Part shown: positions 24,901 through 36,000 of the stretch, piece after piece | Layout: the number at the start of each line of letters is the position of its first letter | How positions within the stretch are numbered: the stretch's first letter is position 1 | Origin: Aspidapion aeneum | Taxonomy: Eukaryota > Arthropoda > Insecta > Coleoptera > Brentidae | DNA length: 64,000 nt | NCBI GenBank assembly: GCA_963576565.1 | Contig: OY755040.1 | Span: forward strand, 27,014,703 to 27,078,702 | Direction: 5' to 3' | Position numbers and translations under genes: made by a program | Notes under the pieces: model-generated | Told to the model about the DNA's origin: nothing | Databases searched by the model: none | What the model saw: only the letters and a program-made list of their open reading frames with translations

Positions 24901-25560
24901 ACGTTAAAACCATGGTGCCATGATTTCTTATAATAAGGTTAGCTATCCATTTTGAGATTAAGAAGTCTATGAGTGACACACGTAACACCTAAGGCGTGAT
25001 GATGATACAGGATAAGTGATGATCAACACTTAAGCGTATCACTGTAATGTTGGAGAAAAAGAAATAGGTATATTTTTAGTGTGTGTCACTATAATAGAGA
25101 AAAAGGGTAGATATATTTTTTAGTGTACTAATTTTACAAACAGGATGGGTTGAACTATTAAATTGAATATACCCTATAGGAATAGGGGCTTTATAAATTT
25201 AATATGTTAACTTGCTATCACGTGAAATTATCCGGGCTACCCTAAATTAACTTTTATCTGGCATTATTTTGCGTAATCCTGCTTAATTTTTTAATAGGAA
25301 CACGGTCGCAATATACATAAAAAGAGACACTAGTGCATGCGTATAAAAGAAACGCATTCTAAATTTTACTCCAAGTTCACTTCTTTTTCGAAACGAACAG
25401 ATCCCAATGATATGGTTAGGGTTGAAGGATCCTGAAATGCGCAGGTTTATATCCCTTTGCTAGCTTGAAAATATTGATTTTTTAGGAAAGACATGTGTAT
25501 GGGATGTTGTGACGGGACAACTGAAAATTTAGCAACTCCATCTAGAGTTATGATGTTAGG
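21930..25560. other. Mostly non-coding stretch with one GC-richer island
   Basis: There are no convincing genes. Around 23345-23425 a small inverted pair (CAACCCTGATTCAAA and TTAAATCAGGGTGGG) marks a short MITE. The part 24100-24890 is less AT-rich and holds several medium open frames on both strands, none recognisable. Confidence 0.4.
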
Positions 25561-25565
25561 CACTT

Positions 25566-26914
25566 ATTGCAATAAAGCCAGGCAGTAATAGTGCCTAGTG
25601 ACACTTTTCAAAATTAGGCCTTTGTGTACTATAAGAGCCGGAATTAATAGTGTCGCCTTTATTATTGGAAAATACCCACTACACACAAAATCGTAAAAAA
25701 TATTAAATTTGTATTAAAATTTAATTCAACTTTTAACATTAAAAAAACATGTTGAAAATCCTAACGAAAATTTCGTGTAAAAGTATTACCAAAAATATAT
25801 TTCTTAATAACGTTAAAAAACCAATATTTAAAAAAAAAACATAATTTTATTAACATTAAAAATAATGCCATCAATATATGGTTATTTTTATAATGTTTTT
25901 CCTAGATCTCATTTCTAACGTTGAATTTAAGATATATGAAGCTAATAAATGTTTTGTTTTTTAAACATTAAAAAAAAGTATACTATAGATGGCGCTGCGA
26001 GTTCATACGGGTCGGTAGCAGATACGCTTTGTGCAATTTTGGTAAAAATATTTATCTTTTGTAGAAACAAACATGGCAAATTAAAAGCACAATTATTAAT
26101 AATGATAGTGAATACATATTTGGATACGAATATATACCAGTTATGTGGAAAAGATGGTATAGTTAAAGAATAACAAATGTGTAGGCAATGATTTAAATGA
26201 AGCATCACAAAATTAGGCATTTGAGGCAGAATTCACAAGCCTCGCAGCAGGACCAAACGAATGCCTTAGCACGGGACCCCATCCGATCAGAGTGCGAATT
26301 TCAAACGAGCATTCAGTTGAATATTGTTTGCCTTGTACTACACTTACTACAAAATTATTGTTTACATATAATTTTAAATTTTATTTTCAGAAGCTACGGA
26401 TCCGAATTTCCTTTACTGAGTGTCGAGTTCACGAAAACCTCAACAGACTCTTGCTGCTCTGCTTTTCCAAAATAGAAGAATTTTATTTACATTATTTAAG
26501 TTACCTTATCTTTAGAGATATTTGAAAAAAATATATTTTTTCATTGGTAAAAAAACATTTATTTTTCAATGTTAGAAATACATTTCTTTTTCACTGTTAA
26601 AAATCAATATTTTTTTAACACTTGAAAAACACTTTTAAAAAACGTTATAAAAACATAAGATTATTTTTCTAACGTCAGAAAACGGGTTATTAAGCTTCTT
26701 TTTCACTATGAATATGACGTTAGAACTAACATCCAACCTAATGTTATGTTTTTAAATTAAACATTATTTTGACATTATTAAACCGTTTTTGTGTTTAGTG
26801 GGTAAACGGCTGGATTTATAAATTCGACTTTGGTATGTCAATTTTAAAGATGTGTTTGAATGGAAAACGGTCAGATTTTTGCCCGACACTATTACTCCCT
26901 GTCTTTATTGCAAT
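25566..26914. mobile_element. Outer inverted-repeat element, split by a later insertion
   Basis: The 28-bp ends ATTGCAATAAAG-CAG-AGTAATAGTG at 25566-25593 and 26887-26914 are inverted copies of each other with four mismatches. The element is interrupted by a second TA-flanked element (25675-26802), so the outer one is the older. Confidence 0.65.
25675..26802. mobile_element. Inner TA-flanked long inverted-repeat element
   Basis: The ends CCCACTACACACAAAATCG and CGTTTTTGTGTTTAGTGGG are inverted, with TA outside both (25673-25674 and 26803-26804). The arms carry many short copies of TAACGTTAAAAAA-type units. The centre (about 25985-26300) is GC-richer, with an open frame containing DGAASSYGSVADTLCA that I do not recognise. 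Confidence 0.65.
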
Positions 26915-26919
26915 GAGTC

Positions 26920-28780
26920 TCTATTATGTCTAATTTCTTTAAAATAGTCGCTTTTCAAAGACAATGAAAAAATACAGGTCTCCACACTGAAAAAATCAGC
27001 TGATCAGAGGCCTATTTTCACATTAGCTCTTATGTAAGAATAGAGGTTTTTTTGTGATATTTCCTCAAAAGGCACTACAGATTTTTGTTAAATATTTTCA
27101 GAGGCTCTCATCTCGATATTTCACCAAAACTTTGTAAGGATAAAAGATGACTAAAATGTTGAAATGTTTAAAATTTAGCATTTTTCCTATTTGAGCTTAA
27201 ATTTCCTGCCAAGCTCCGCGTCAGAACGATTTTCTTAAGTTGTATTATGACGTTTAATTATTTGTTTATATCAAACCGCTTTTTAAAATAAAATTTTTCG
27301 CCTGCGTTACCACAAGTAACTACCTATCAATATGCTAAAAATAAGCAAAAATCAGGGATAGAAAAAAAATCAAGGATAAAGTGTCAGATAAAGGGTGAAA
27401 AAAATATCAGAGATGAAAAGTGACAGATCAGGGATGAAAGGTAAAAACCAGATAAACAACCAAATATTTCAAGGTTATATTGCAGTGACATGACCACCAA
27501 AAAACAAAGGCCTTAGCTGGTGACGTCAACAAACTGGTAGATCGTAGTCTGCCTGCATGTTTTGATAGCCCTGACTTTGCTTATAGTACAAATTTTGCAC
27601 TCCGGGATAAAAAAAGCATCTTTTACTAGTTCATAACCTAAATATTTATTAGACATAAAACCTTTATAAGCAGTGTCATCATTGTATAAGGTCGATAAAT
27701 AAAATTTTTATTTTTAATATTTATTTTGTGTTTCCATATTTAATTGTGTAAAATATATTTCCAAATCCGTACAGACGACTTGCTGTCTAAAAAATAAAAG
27801 ATCTCATTTAGTTTAGGTAAAATAAAGCAACAGATCCCTTTTGTCTGTCAAGAACATTCTTAAAACCATGAGTAACATCACAGAAAATATAGGACTTTGT
27901 GGTAACATAAATAAAAGTTTCTAATTTCCGAGAATTTTCATTACGAGATGTCCGTTTAAAAGAAATACTTTTAAGAGCTGCTGTCGAGTCTGTTCCTCTC
28001 CAAATTGTATTAATTTGAGAGAACCAGTAGCGTGCAGTTGCAATCAAAACCGAGTATGCAAAATTGAGATTATTTGGCAAAAAAACTCCCTCATGTCTCT
28101 ATTGTCAAATGTTTTTAGCTAATATGAAAAAAATGCTCAATAATTATGGAAAAAGGCAGTAACTAGCAAAAAATCAAAATACGTTTTTTTTTGGTATCAA
28201 TTAATTTTAAATTATTTTAGATTTTACTCAAAAGTTCAACCTAAAAGAGCAATAATTTAGTGTATTTGTTGTGAATATTTGAAAAAAAACTAAACGTTTT
28301 GTTAGATATGTCATGGGTTGTTCTTCAAATGTAATAATATGAAAAAAAAAGGTTTTCAAGAACGCCATTTTGCCTACATGATATGCACGCCACTGGCATG
28401 ATCTACTCTCTAAAAAAAGATGCCACTAAACTACGGCCTTCAAAAAATTCTTCTTTCTTGGCAAAAAAAATAATTTTTTATACCCAGAGTGTCGTAATAA
28501 CCCACCTCTCCCCTATCAGATTTTTCTCATTTTATTACACTTACATCAAGTAAAAACTCGTAGTTAAAATTGCTTGTTATAGTAACTACAAAAGTTGGAA
28601 TTTTGAAACCCAGTTTTAGTAATAAATGATACAGCTTTCGATTAGATATATTCCATCGATACCATGGTAGATCATTTAGATTTGACAAGGTCCTTCTCCA
28701 CTAAAATCAATTTTAAATATTTTATTTATTTAACATTATATTCCCCAGTAGGTTCGGTCGCTCACTTTTATAATATCAAC
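26920..28780. other. AT-rich non-coding stretch
   Basis: I see no supported gene. At 27340-27450 there is a loose array of AGGGATGAAA/CAGATAAAG-like units. A 90-codon open frame on the minus strand at 27808-28080 has no splice or family support. Confidence 0.4.
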
Positions 28781-29058
28781 TTACAATACAGTGATGACTC
28801 GATAATCCGTACACGCGATAATCCGGATGCTTCGGTAGTCCGAATAGCCTTTGAAGTCCATGGAGTTATTCGGTAACTTGATTCAGTTATCCGGACTTTT
28901 TTTTAAATTATAATAATAATTAACATAATAGTGCAGGTTTTAACTTGTGATTTGGTTGGTTTGATGCAGCAGCGTGTGGAGCCAAAGGCCGCATTCAGCA
29001 TTTCTCATCCTAGTTTTTCGGGCGACGGCAAATGAATAGGTCACGGTCGTGCCGAGAA

Positions 29059-29151
29059 TGGCTCCAATCAAATGGAAACAAAACTTTGACCATACAAGAG
29101 AAGTCGAAGATGATTGATGCAAGTGACTCAAAAGAAGGTCGACAGAAATGA
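29059..29151 (+). pseudogene. pogo-type transposase N-terminal remnant
   Basis: About 30 codons remain. The TLTIQEKxKMIDA pattern corresponds to the first helix region of the CENP-B/pogo DNA-binding domain. A stop follows directly and nothing of the rest of the transposase is visible. Confidence 0.6.
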
Positions 29152-29211
29152 AGAGGGTGAACTTAGTCCAGAAGAAGTCGTGCAAAAAAGTTATTGTATG
29201 TTATTATTACA

Positions 29212-29695
29212 TTAACGGACAGTATTTTATGAAGTGGAGAAATAAAAACGAATGTAAAATTAAACATATATGAAACAATAGTGAAAAGCACGCTGTTGTA
29301 TGAAATAGAGACTTGTCGCGTAACAGAAAAATACAAAACAAAAATGAAAAGTGTCGAAATGAATGCAATAAGAAGACAATAAAAATATCTAGAACAGATC
29401 ATATAAAAATGAGACCATAAAAGAAAGAATTGGAATCGAGGGAAGCATAACGGATGACATCACTAAAAGACAACTGATATGTTACCGCCATGTACAATGG
29501 ATGAACGATAAAAGATTACCAAAGCAGGTCCTAGAATGACAACCAATAGGGCGCAGAAAAAGAGGGCGTCCTAAAGTAAAATGGTTACAAATAATCCAAA
29601 GGTCAATGAGTTAAAAAAAACCTGACAGATGATTGTCAGGATCAAAGTAGGTAGAGAATAGACCTTGGCAAACGTAGAAAAACGTTCCAAACCGA
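29212..29695 (+). mobile_element. LINE 3' fragment inside the Tigger element
   Basis: Broken frames read [51 protein letters not shown] and LGKRRKTF. This is the same family as the copy at 56330-57010, with which it shares long nucleotide runs such as CGCTGTTGTATGAAATAGAGACTTGTCGCG with few changes. It holds many stops. Its position means it jumped into, or was trapped by, the Tigger element. Confidence 0.75.
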
Positions 29696-30179
29696 CAGTA
29701 TTGAGTAAAAAAAAACATTTTTTGTTAAGTAAAGGATTTCTTTTTTTTATGATTTTGTGTTCATTTAAAATAAAATCATTACTTATTCTATTAATTCACG
29801 CTTTTTAGTTATATTTATACATATTTTGTTATTTAACAAAAGTCCTCAATATACCGGATTCCTCGATAATTCGGATCGAGCCGGTTTTAAATGCTCCGGA
29901 TTATCAAGTCACCACTGTATTGCTTAAACTCGTCTGGAAAGCCTGGAATTTCATCAGACTTTAAAAACTACTAAAGAAAATGGTTTACACAATCATGATG
30001 ATTATAGGAAACCATACAATGTTGCCAAACCATTTACTATTTCTTTGTATTTTACAAATGTGTGAAATATAAGATGACATTAAAAAAGTGGGCGAGTGTA
30101 CATACATCAGTATTTTTTAGTCTTGAGTAGGAGGCCGAATTTTCGTAAATAGTTAATTTTGCCCAGCCGCCCAACTTTT

Positions 30180-30370
30180 TCCTCTGCGAAAATTCTTAAA
30201 TGTGATTCCTAATGGAGTGCAAACAAAGAGTAATAAAATCTCTAAGAGTGCAAAGAAGCAGACATCTTTCGAGCGTCGAAATGACTAAATCAAAAAATGC
30301 CTTTTACTCATTAGAGGAATTTTTTTCCAACTGACGTGTTTTACCATTTTAACGTAAAGTTTGTGTTTTT
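30180..30370 (-). pseudogene. Probable odorant receptor C-terminal exon relic
   Basis: The minus strand reads HVSWKKIPLMSKRHFLI, then a TAG (complement of 30285-30287), then SFRRSKDVCFFALLEILLLF in the same frame. The spacing W-K-x-P-x4-K-x-x-L...R-S matches the part of insect odorant receptors just before TM7, where the family usually has W-x-x-L/P-x4-K-x-L-L...R-S-Q-x-P. It lies downstream of, and in the same orientation as, the receptor exons at 38.2-32.9 kb. The in-frame stop and the lack of a clean acceptor suggest a pseudogene or a decayed last exon. The family match is by eye only. Confidence 0.35.
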
Positions 30371-30764
30371 ATTTTACTTATTTGTGAATGTAACTGTATT
30401 TGACTATGTGGTGAATACATGTTTTTTTGCTGATTTTGTTTTTTTTTCTATATTTAATCTTTCTGTATAAAATAAAACTATTTTAAACTGTTTTGTCAAT
30501 CAAAATTAATGAAGTTTTATGCATTATAGACATTTATATGCATATTACCTATTTTATAATTTGTTTTATAAAAGAATTTTATTGTGTGTGTGTGTTTTAT
30601 AATTTGAGGGTTTGTTCTGATAACAATTATAAATTTAGATTTTAAGCAAATTTACTACATATTTTATTATAATATTAAGTAACTATTCTGATTTATTATT
30701 AATTTAGTTTAAGCAGTCTTTGTGTAAAAGATATACTGACAATAAAGCTTTTTGCTTGATTTTA

Positions 30765-30790
30765 ATTTGATTTGATTTGATTTGATTTGA
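30765..30790. repeat. (TTTGA)n microsatellite tail
   Basis: Five units of TTTGA follow GACAATAAAGCTTTTTGCTTGATTT. An AATAAA-like signal followed by a short A/T-rich tandem is the usual 3' end of insect LINEs, so this is probably the tail of a 5'-truncated copy. Confidence 0.7.
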
Positions 30791-30908
30791 AGCAGTCGAT
30801 TTGAAGGACAATGTTGCCATTTACTTCCAAATATATTTTTTAAGCCACAGAAAAATTGGCCGGTTACTAATTTTACTTAATACTGTTAGTTTTTCGTCTC
30901 GTCATCTA

Positions 30909-32505
30909 CCGAATGGGCCAAAGAAAACCGGACAATTTTTTTTTCATTATAACACTTGTAATCTATACCATCGATTTTAATGGGACAAACTTCACTTGGC
31001 AAAGAATTCAGCAGAGTTTTGACCAAATATATTTTTTTGTTCGCCATCTCAAAATCCAAGATGGCGGACTAAATTAGATTGTACCCTTCAAAGATGCTCG
31101 TTTGTTCTTGTTCTTGTTGCGAACATGTTTTAATTATTTGTTTAAATCACTAAAAAAGCTGCTTTCTTGCCACGCACAACAGCAAAATCCGCAAAATCAG
31201 CAAAATCGGTTCAGTGGTTCTACAAAAAAAAATTGTTTCAACCATTCTTTTGAATATTATACGATTACTAGTTCTCAAAAAATCTGTTTTTTTTTCAGCC
31301 ATTGTTTTACAGATTATACGATTGCATTGCCAATCCTGTCTGCATTAATTTCCTTATATTCTCATTATTATTGAACCGATTTTGGTGAAATAAAACAAAT
31401 CATGGTGAGAATTGATTGTTCTTTAAAGATTATAACAGAAATTTGCCGCCATCTTAAAAGTTAAGATGGACAGAATCATACTTGACCTTTAAATAGGCAA
31501 CTTTATTTTTATTTTCCGAAAATGTTTTAATTTTTTTTTAATTTAAAGAAAAGCACTACTTTTCTCCCGCTTAACAAGGTACAAAATACTAAAATCGGTA
31601 AAGTGGTTCTTAAAAAATCTGATTTTGTTTCAACCATTGTTTTACGATTGCATTGCATCAAGTATGATTTTGTCCGACATCTTAAATTCTAAGATGGCGG
31701 AAAATTTTGATTCCAATCTTTAAAGAGCAATGAATTCTCTCCATGATTTTTTCATTTCACAAGAATCGGTTTAGTATAACGAATTTATAAGGAAATTAAT
31801 GCAGACAGGATTAGCAATGCAATCGTATAATCTGTAAAACAATGGTTGAAACAAAATAAATTTTTTGAAAACCATCACACCGATTTTACTCATTTGTATC
31901 TCGCTGTGTTGAAGAAAAGTAGTGCTTTTCTATAGAGTAAAAAAAAATAAAACATTTTCAGAAAATGAGAAAAAACACGCCATTTTGAAAAATCAAGTAT
32001 GATTCTGTCCACCACCTTAAATTTTAAGATGGCGATAAACTTTGATTATGATCTTTAAAAAGAAATCAATTCTTAACAGGATGTTTTTTATTTCATCAAA
32101 ATCGGTTCACCAGTAATGAATTTATAAGGAAATAAATGCAGACATGATTGGGAAGGCAATCGTATAATATGCAAAACAATGGTTAAAACAAAACTATATT
32201 TTTTTAAAACCACTCAACCGATTTTGCTGATTCTTACCTTGTTGTATATGACAAGAACGCAGCTTTTTGCCAATTTAAAAAAAATAATAAAAACATGTTC
32301 GCAACACAAGAATAAACGAGCATCTTTGAAGGTTACAAATTAATTTTGTTCGCCATCTTGGATTTTAAGACTGCGAACAAAAAAATATATTAAGTTAGAA
32401 CTCTGATTAATTCTCTGCCAATTGCAGTTTGTCCCATTAAAATCGATTGTATAGTTCAAAAGTTATAATGAAAAAAAATTGTCCGGTTTTTTTTGGCCCA
32501 CCCGG
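30909..32505. mobile_element. Long inverted-repeat MITE, full-length (~1.6 kb)
   Basis: The ends CCGAATGGGCCAAAGAAAACC and (complement of the right end) CCGGGTGGGCCAAAAAAAACC match. TA borders both sides (30907-30908 and 32506-32507). The arms of about 800 bp mirror each other through GATTTTAATGGGACAAA, CGCCATCT-AAAATCCAAGATGG and AAGATGCTCG. Sub-blocks of about 90 bp (AAAATCGGTTCA...GCAGACAGGATTGGCAATGC) recur within each arm, so the arms are themselves repeated. It has no transposase. The GGGTGGGCCAAAA ends resemble Tc1/mariner-derived MITEs. Confidence 0.8.
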
Positions 32506-32639
32506 TATGAATTTAGGCAAAAAAATTATTAATACTACTTAATGAATTTTCCACGACCACTAAATTGGCATTTAGCGCTGGGAAGAACTTTCAAGAATTT
32601 TCGCAGAGAAAAAATTAGGACATTTATGAAAATTCAGCC

Positions 32640-32890
32640 TGTTTTTGGTTAGTTACTAGTAGTAAAATAATTTTAAAAGTAATCAAATTTGGCAAAAGTA
32701 GTTAAGTTATTAAAACTACTTAAACTCAAGTAGTCACCTACTTTTTAAAAAGCCTTTTGTATTATTTTATGCAGAATAAAAATAATCATATATAACTAGT
32801 AGGGATAAAATATAACTACTTTTCCGAAAAAAGTAAAATAATTAACTACGTAGTTAATTACTTTTGTAGTTAACTACTGCCCAGATCTGC
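32640..32890. mobile_element. TAGTTAACTAC-rich MITE
   Basis: It is full of AGTAGTTAA, AACTACTT and AATTAACTACGTAGTTAATT units that pair with each other. Its right border reads CTGGGCAGTAGTTAACTAC on the minus strand, a terminus type common in hAT-derived MITEs. It lies directly beside the fifth exon of the receptor gene. Confidence 0.5.
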
Positions 32891-32922
32891 TGCTGCAGGA
32901 TTTCTCGTGGTGGATGACTAAC

Positions 32923-33018
32923 CTCATCTTCAAAGTGCTGTCCTGTTAATAGCGGCATCGAATTAATGGAGTTAAAAAAACAAAGTGTAATTACTGCTGT
33001 ATAAATTGACATTTTTTC
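32923..33018 (-). CDS. Odorant-receptor-like exon 5 or secreted-protein first exon
   Basis: The acceptor AATTTTAG precedes GAAAAAATG; 32 codons in phase 0 with exon 4, then the donor GAG|GTTAGT. The sequence MSIYTAVITLCFFNSI is hydrophobic. Because it starts with a well-placed ATG, it could instead be the signal peptide of a separate secreted protein, but phase agreement with exon 4 favours one gene. Confidence 0.4.
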
Positions 33019-36000
33019 CTAAAATTAAATATAAATTACAATACTGCCGTCCCTAGGAAGAAAGCCGCATGTAGAAAACGCAAAAGCTATTAGTCGCTTC
33101 GTTTTTAATTATCTAATTTGCATAAAATACTGAAAAATTATGCATAATATTAAACTTACGAAAATTCCAGCTAACATCGTAGAAATCATAAAAATATATG
33201 AAAGTGGAACAAAAATTAGCCCTATAGAGCCAGATACTTTGAGTACTTCGAAATGAAACCTTCGTAACAAATTAAATCTGCTGGATATCTGCTTAAGGGC
33301 AAGGGTTACCTGTAATAGAGCACAAAGAAAAATTAAAATAAATTTATTAATAAAAAAGCAGCTCAGAATTAAGACGTTATATTTTTATATTCAGAAAATC
33401 CAAAAACTATTACGAAAAGTCTAAAAAACTTTTTTTCATGTAAATTCATCTAGTTGTTTAGGGTTTTTTGTTTGTCCTATAAAATTATTATTGTTCTGGA
33501 TAAGATTTGGAAAAATAAGTCCAGTACGAAGCTCGGTATGCTGGCAAAAATTTGCATTGGATCAGGGACAGATGATAAGATTCATCAGGATCTTTGATTA
33601 AGTCGTGTAAACATTGTCAAGATTCAATTCATAAAACGCAAAATTGCACTTGTATTTAAGTCATTACCTTAAACTTTTTTAAATGGTTTATAATTATCTT
33701 TAGTACAGACTGTTAACAAGTCGCCAAATACTGTAGTTTTAAGGCATTTATTTGGGTTTACGGAACGAAAAGATTACGTAATATCAATGAATTTGTTTAT
33801 TGAATTTATTGACTTCCAGCCGTTGAACAAACTACATTGATTCACTATAAAAATAATTCACTAATCAATGTACGTGTTTATTGTATTAGTGTTCGTGTGC
33901 ATTGAATCTATGTTTTTTCATTTATCGACTGAAAATTAAAGTATTTTCTGTGTTGACTTGATCTTGTCGAAGTATTTATTTTAGTCGGGCAATAAGAGCA
34001 CCCTTTCTATATTAATTGTAATTTTGCTTGGTTTTTTAAAGCACGGCAAATTTTTTATTGCTGTCCAACTCATAGAGCTTTACAGTGGGCAGTCCGACGG
34101 ACCGGGTAATTGACCAAAATTAGAAAAAAGGTTTTGGGACAATATTTTACTTTGAAAAGAGCAAGACAGTTTAAATATTTTCGAAAACATTTTGCTAGCA
34201 AGAAAGTGGTAATTACTCGGGTAATTATGAATCAAAACAGCAGATTCAAAATGGCGATGTTTCCTATTTATGAACCGAAAAGTATGAAATTTAGAACTTT
34301 GAACTTGCTGATTATAATTATTATAGACTCAAAGTTAAAAAAACTACATGGCGGATCCAAAAGGACTATTTAATATGTATATGTATTAAATCTGAGACTC
34401 TGCAGAGTCAGCGGAAATATAACTTGGATGAGGATGAGGAGTTTGCGTAATAATATAAACAAAAAACCAAACTAAAAATTAAAATTATTAAAAAGGGTTA
34501 AGCGGTATTCTTCTTTGGCCATGCCAAACCTAATTTTGTAGCAGATGGGGACGTGCAAGTTTCACGACTGCATAATCAAACAAAAATTATTGGGCTAGAA
34601 AAATGTGCTTTTAAGTTCACAAAAATAAATATTTTTGAAGCCCCCACGTTTTCATATTAGTTTGTTAAAAGTCAAGTTTAGTTTAGTACTGCTGATGATT
34701 CAAAATTGAATTTTTGAGATATTACACTTAGTATTTTGTATGGACCCTCTTTTTTGAAGTTAGTATAAAATTCTCTTTGAAATGACATGTTACACTGAAC
34801 ATTATGTTTTGAATATTCTTTTTATTATTTGTAGTTTTTAATATTATAATTTTTTAAAAATATTTTTGCTTTTTTAAGTTAGTCTAAAGTGCTTAAAACA
34901 TAATAGACAAGCACTTTTGTTAAGACTGACATGCTTTCTTGTGTTTAAATAATATAACACTCATTTTCCTAAAAAAAAACCCTTTTTAGTCAATTATTAA
35001 TATCTTTCACTTAGGCAACTTATGGCAAGAAATTAGTACTAAGATTAGTTGTTTCTGTTGGTTTCACACAACTGAGGAAGGCCCAAAAGTTCGAAACCGG
35101 TCGTGGATTGGCATGGAACACTTGTTCCTGACTATCAGGACGTGTTCCAGACGGGGATCATTCGTATCCTTGTGATCGACGTTGGAGAAAGTGAAAACCA
35201 AACAGTTTTAACTGTACCAGTTGTGCGCTAGTGCTGCACATATTTTTCCAATGGAATACGCTACTAGCGTCCGGCAATAGACTTTTAAGGACTTCAATAA
35301 GGATGAAGTTTTTATTAATTTTCTCCATTCGAAAAATACCCTATAAAATTCCAAAACTTAGATATTTTTTCTTTTAAGTTTAAGAATATCTGTAACTTGT
35401 AACAGTTGCCGCCATAAATGCACCAAGTCTTTAAACACGATTCTTTTTTAAGTAATTTTGTGCTAGTTGCCAATAATTATGTATCTTAAACAGTTTTTTA
35501 TATACCTTATGATTGTCCAAAATCTTGATGCTATACATTCTTTGAGATATTTCTTTGATTTGATTGTTAAACATTTTCTGTTGAAAAACTAAAGCTTCCG
35601 CAAAATACATAAGTCCTGCAGGTCCTGCGGCGACATAGTAGCAACAAAATAAGTAGTCTAGACACTGAAGCCCGATTATTAGAATTCTAAAAATATTATA
35701 TATATGTATAATATGATAAAAACAAATACCCACTTCTCAGCTGTTTCGCTGCACACAACGGAATGACGAGAATCTTCGTGAAGACGTGAGGTCACGATGT
35801 ATTCCCCTACTTTCCCACTACCAGCTCGAATAAGGGTCTAAAATAACAAAAAACATTTCAAGGCACCGCCAAATTTTGTATTTTTCCACGTTGTTAGGTT
35901 TGGATAAAAAATGTTTTTTTATCGATTTTTCTTTAAAAATTGTTTTTTTTTTCAAACATTTTCATCTATTGTTAATACTCTTTCTATTCTGCTCGGCATC

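Larger units (their letters stand above)
28789..29917. mobile_element. pogo/Tigger-like DNA transposon, mostly deleted
   Basis: The ends CAGTGATGACTCGATAATCCG and (complement of the right end) CAGTGGTGACTTGATAATCCG match over 21 bp with few changes. TA lies outside both (28787-28788 and 29918-29919). CAGTG termini, a TA target and GATAATCCG subterminal words are the hallmark of pogo/Tigger elements. The interior keeps a piece of the N-terminal helix-turn-helix (KTLTIQEKSKMIDASDS, about 29071-29130, plus strand). The catalytic DDE part is gone and a LINE fragment occupies the space. Confidence 0.85.

Noticed and set aside
27808..28080. Minus-strand frame (with KLETFIYVTTKSY) as odorant receptor C-terminus
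   Set aside because: Only a few residues resemble the family, no splice acceptor fits, and the end lacks the expected TM7; the piece near 30.2 kb is the better candidate.
35431..35505. Receptor exon 3 extended to the TAA at 35431
   Set aside because: The frame is open, but then exon 4 cannot be joined in frame; the donor at 35505/35504 (AAG|GTATAT) keeps phase.
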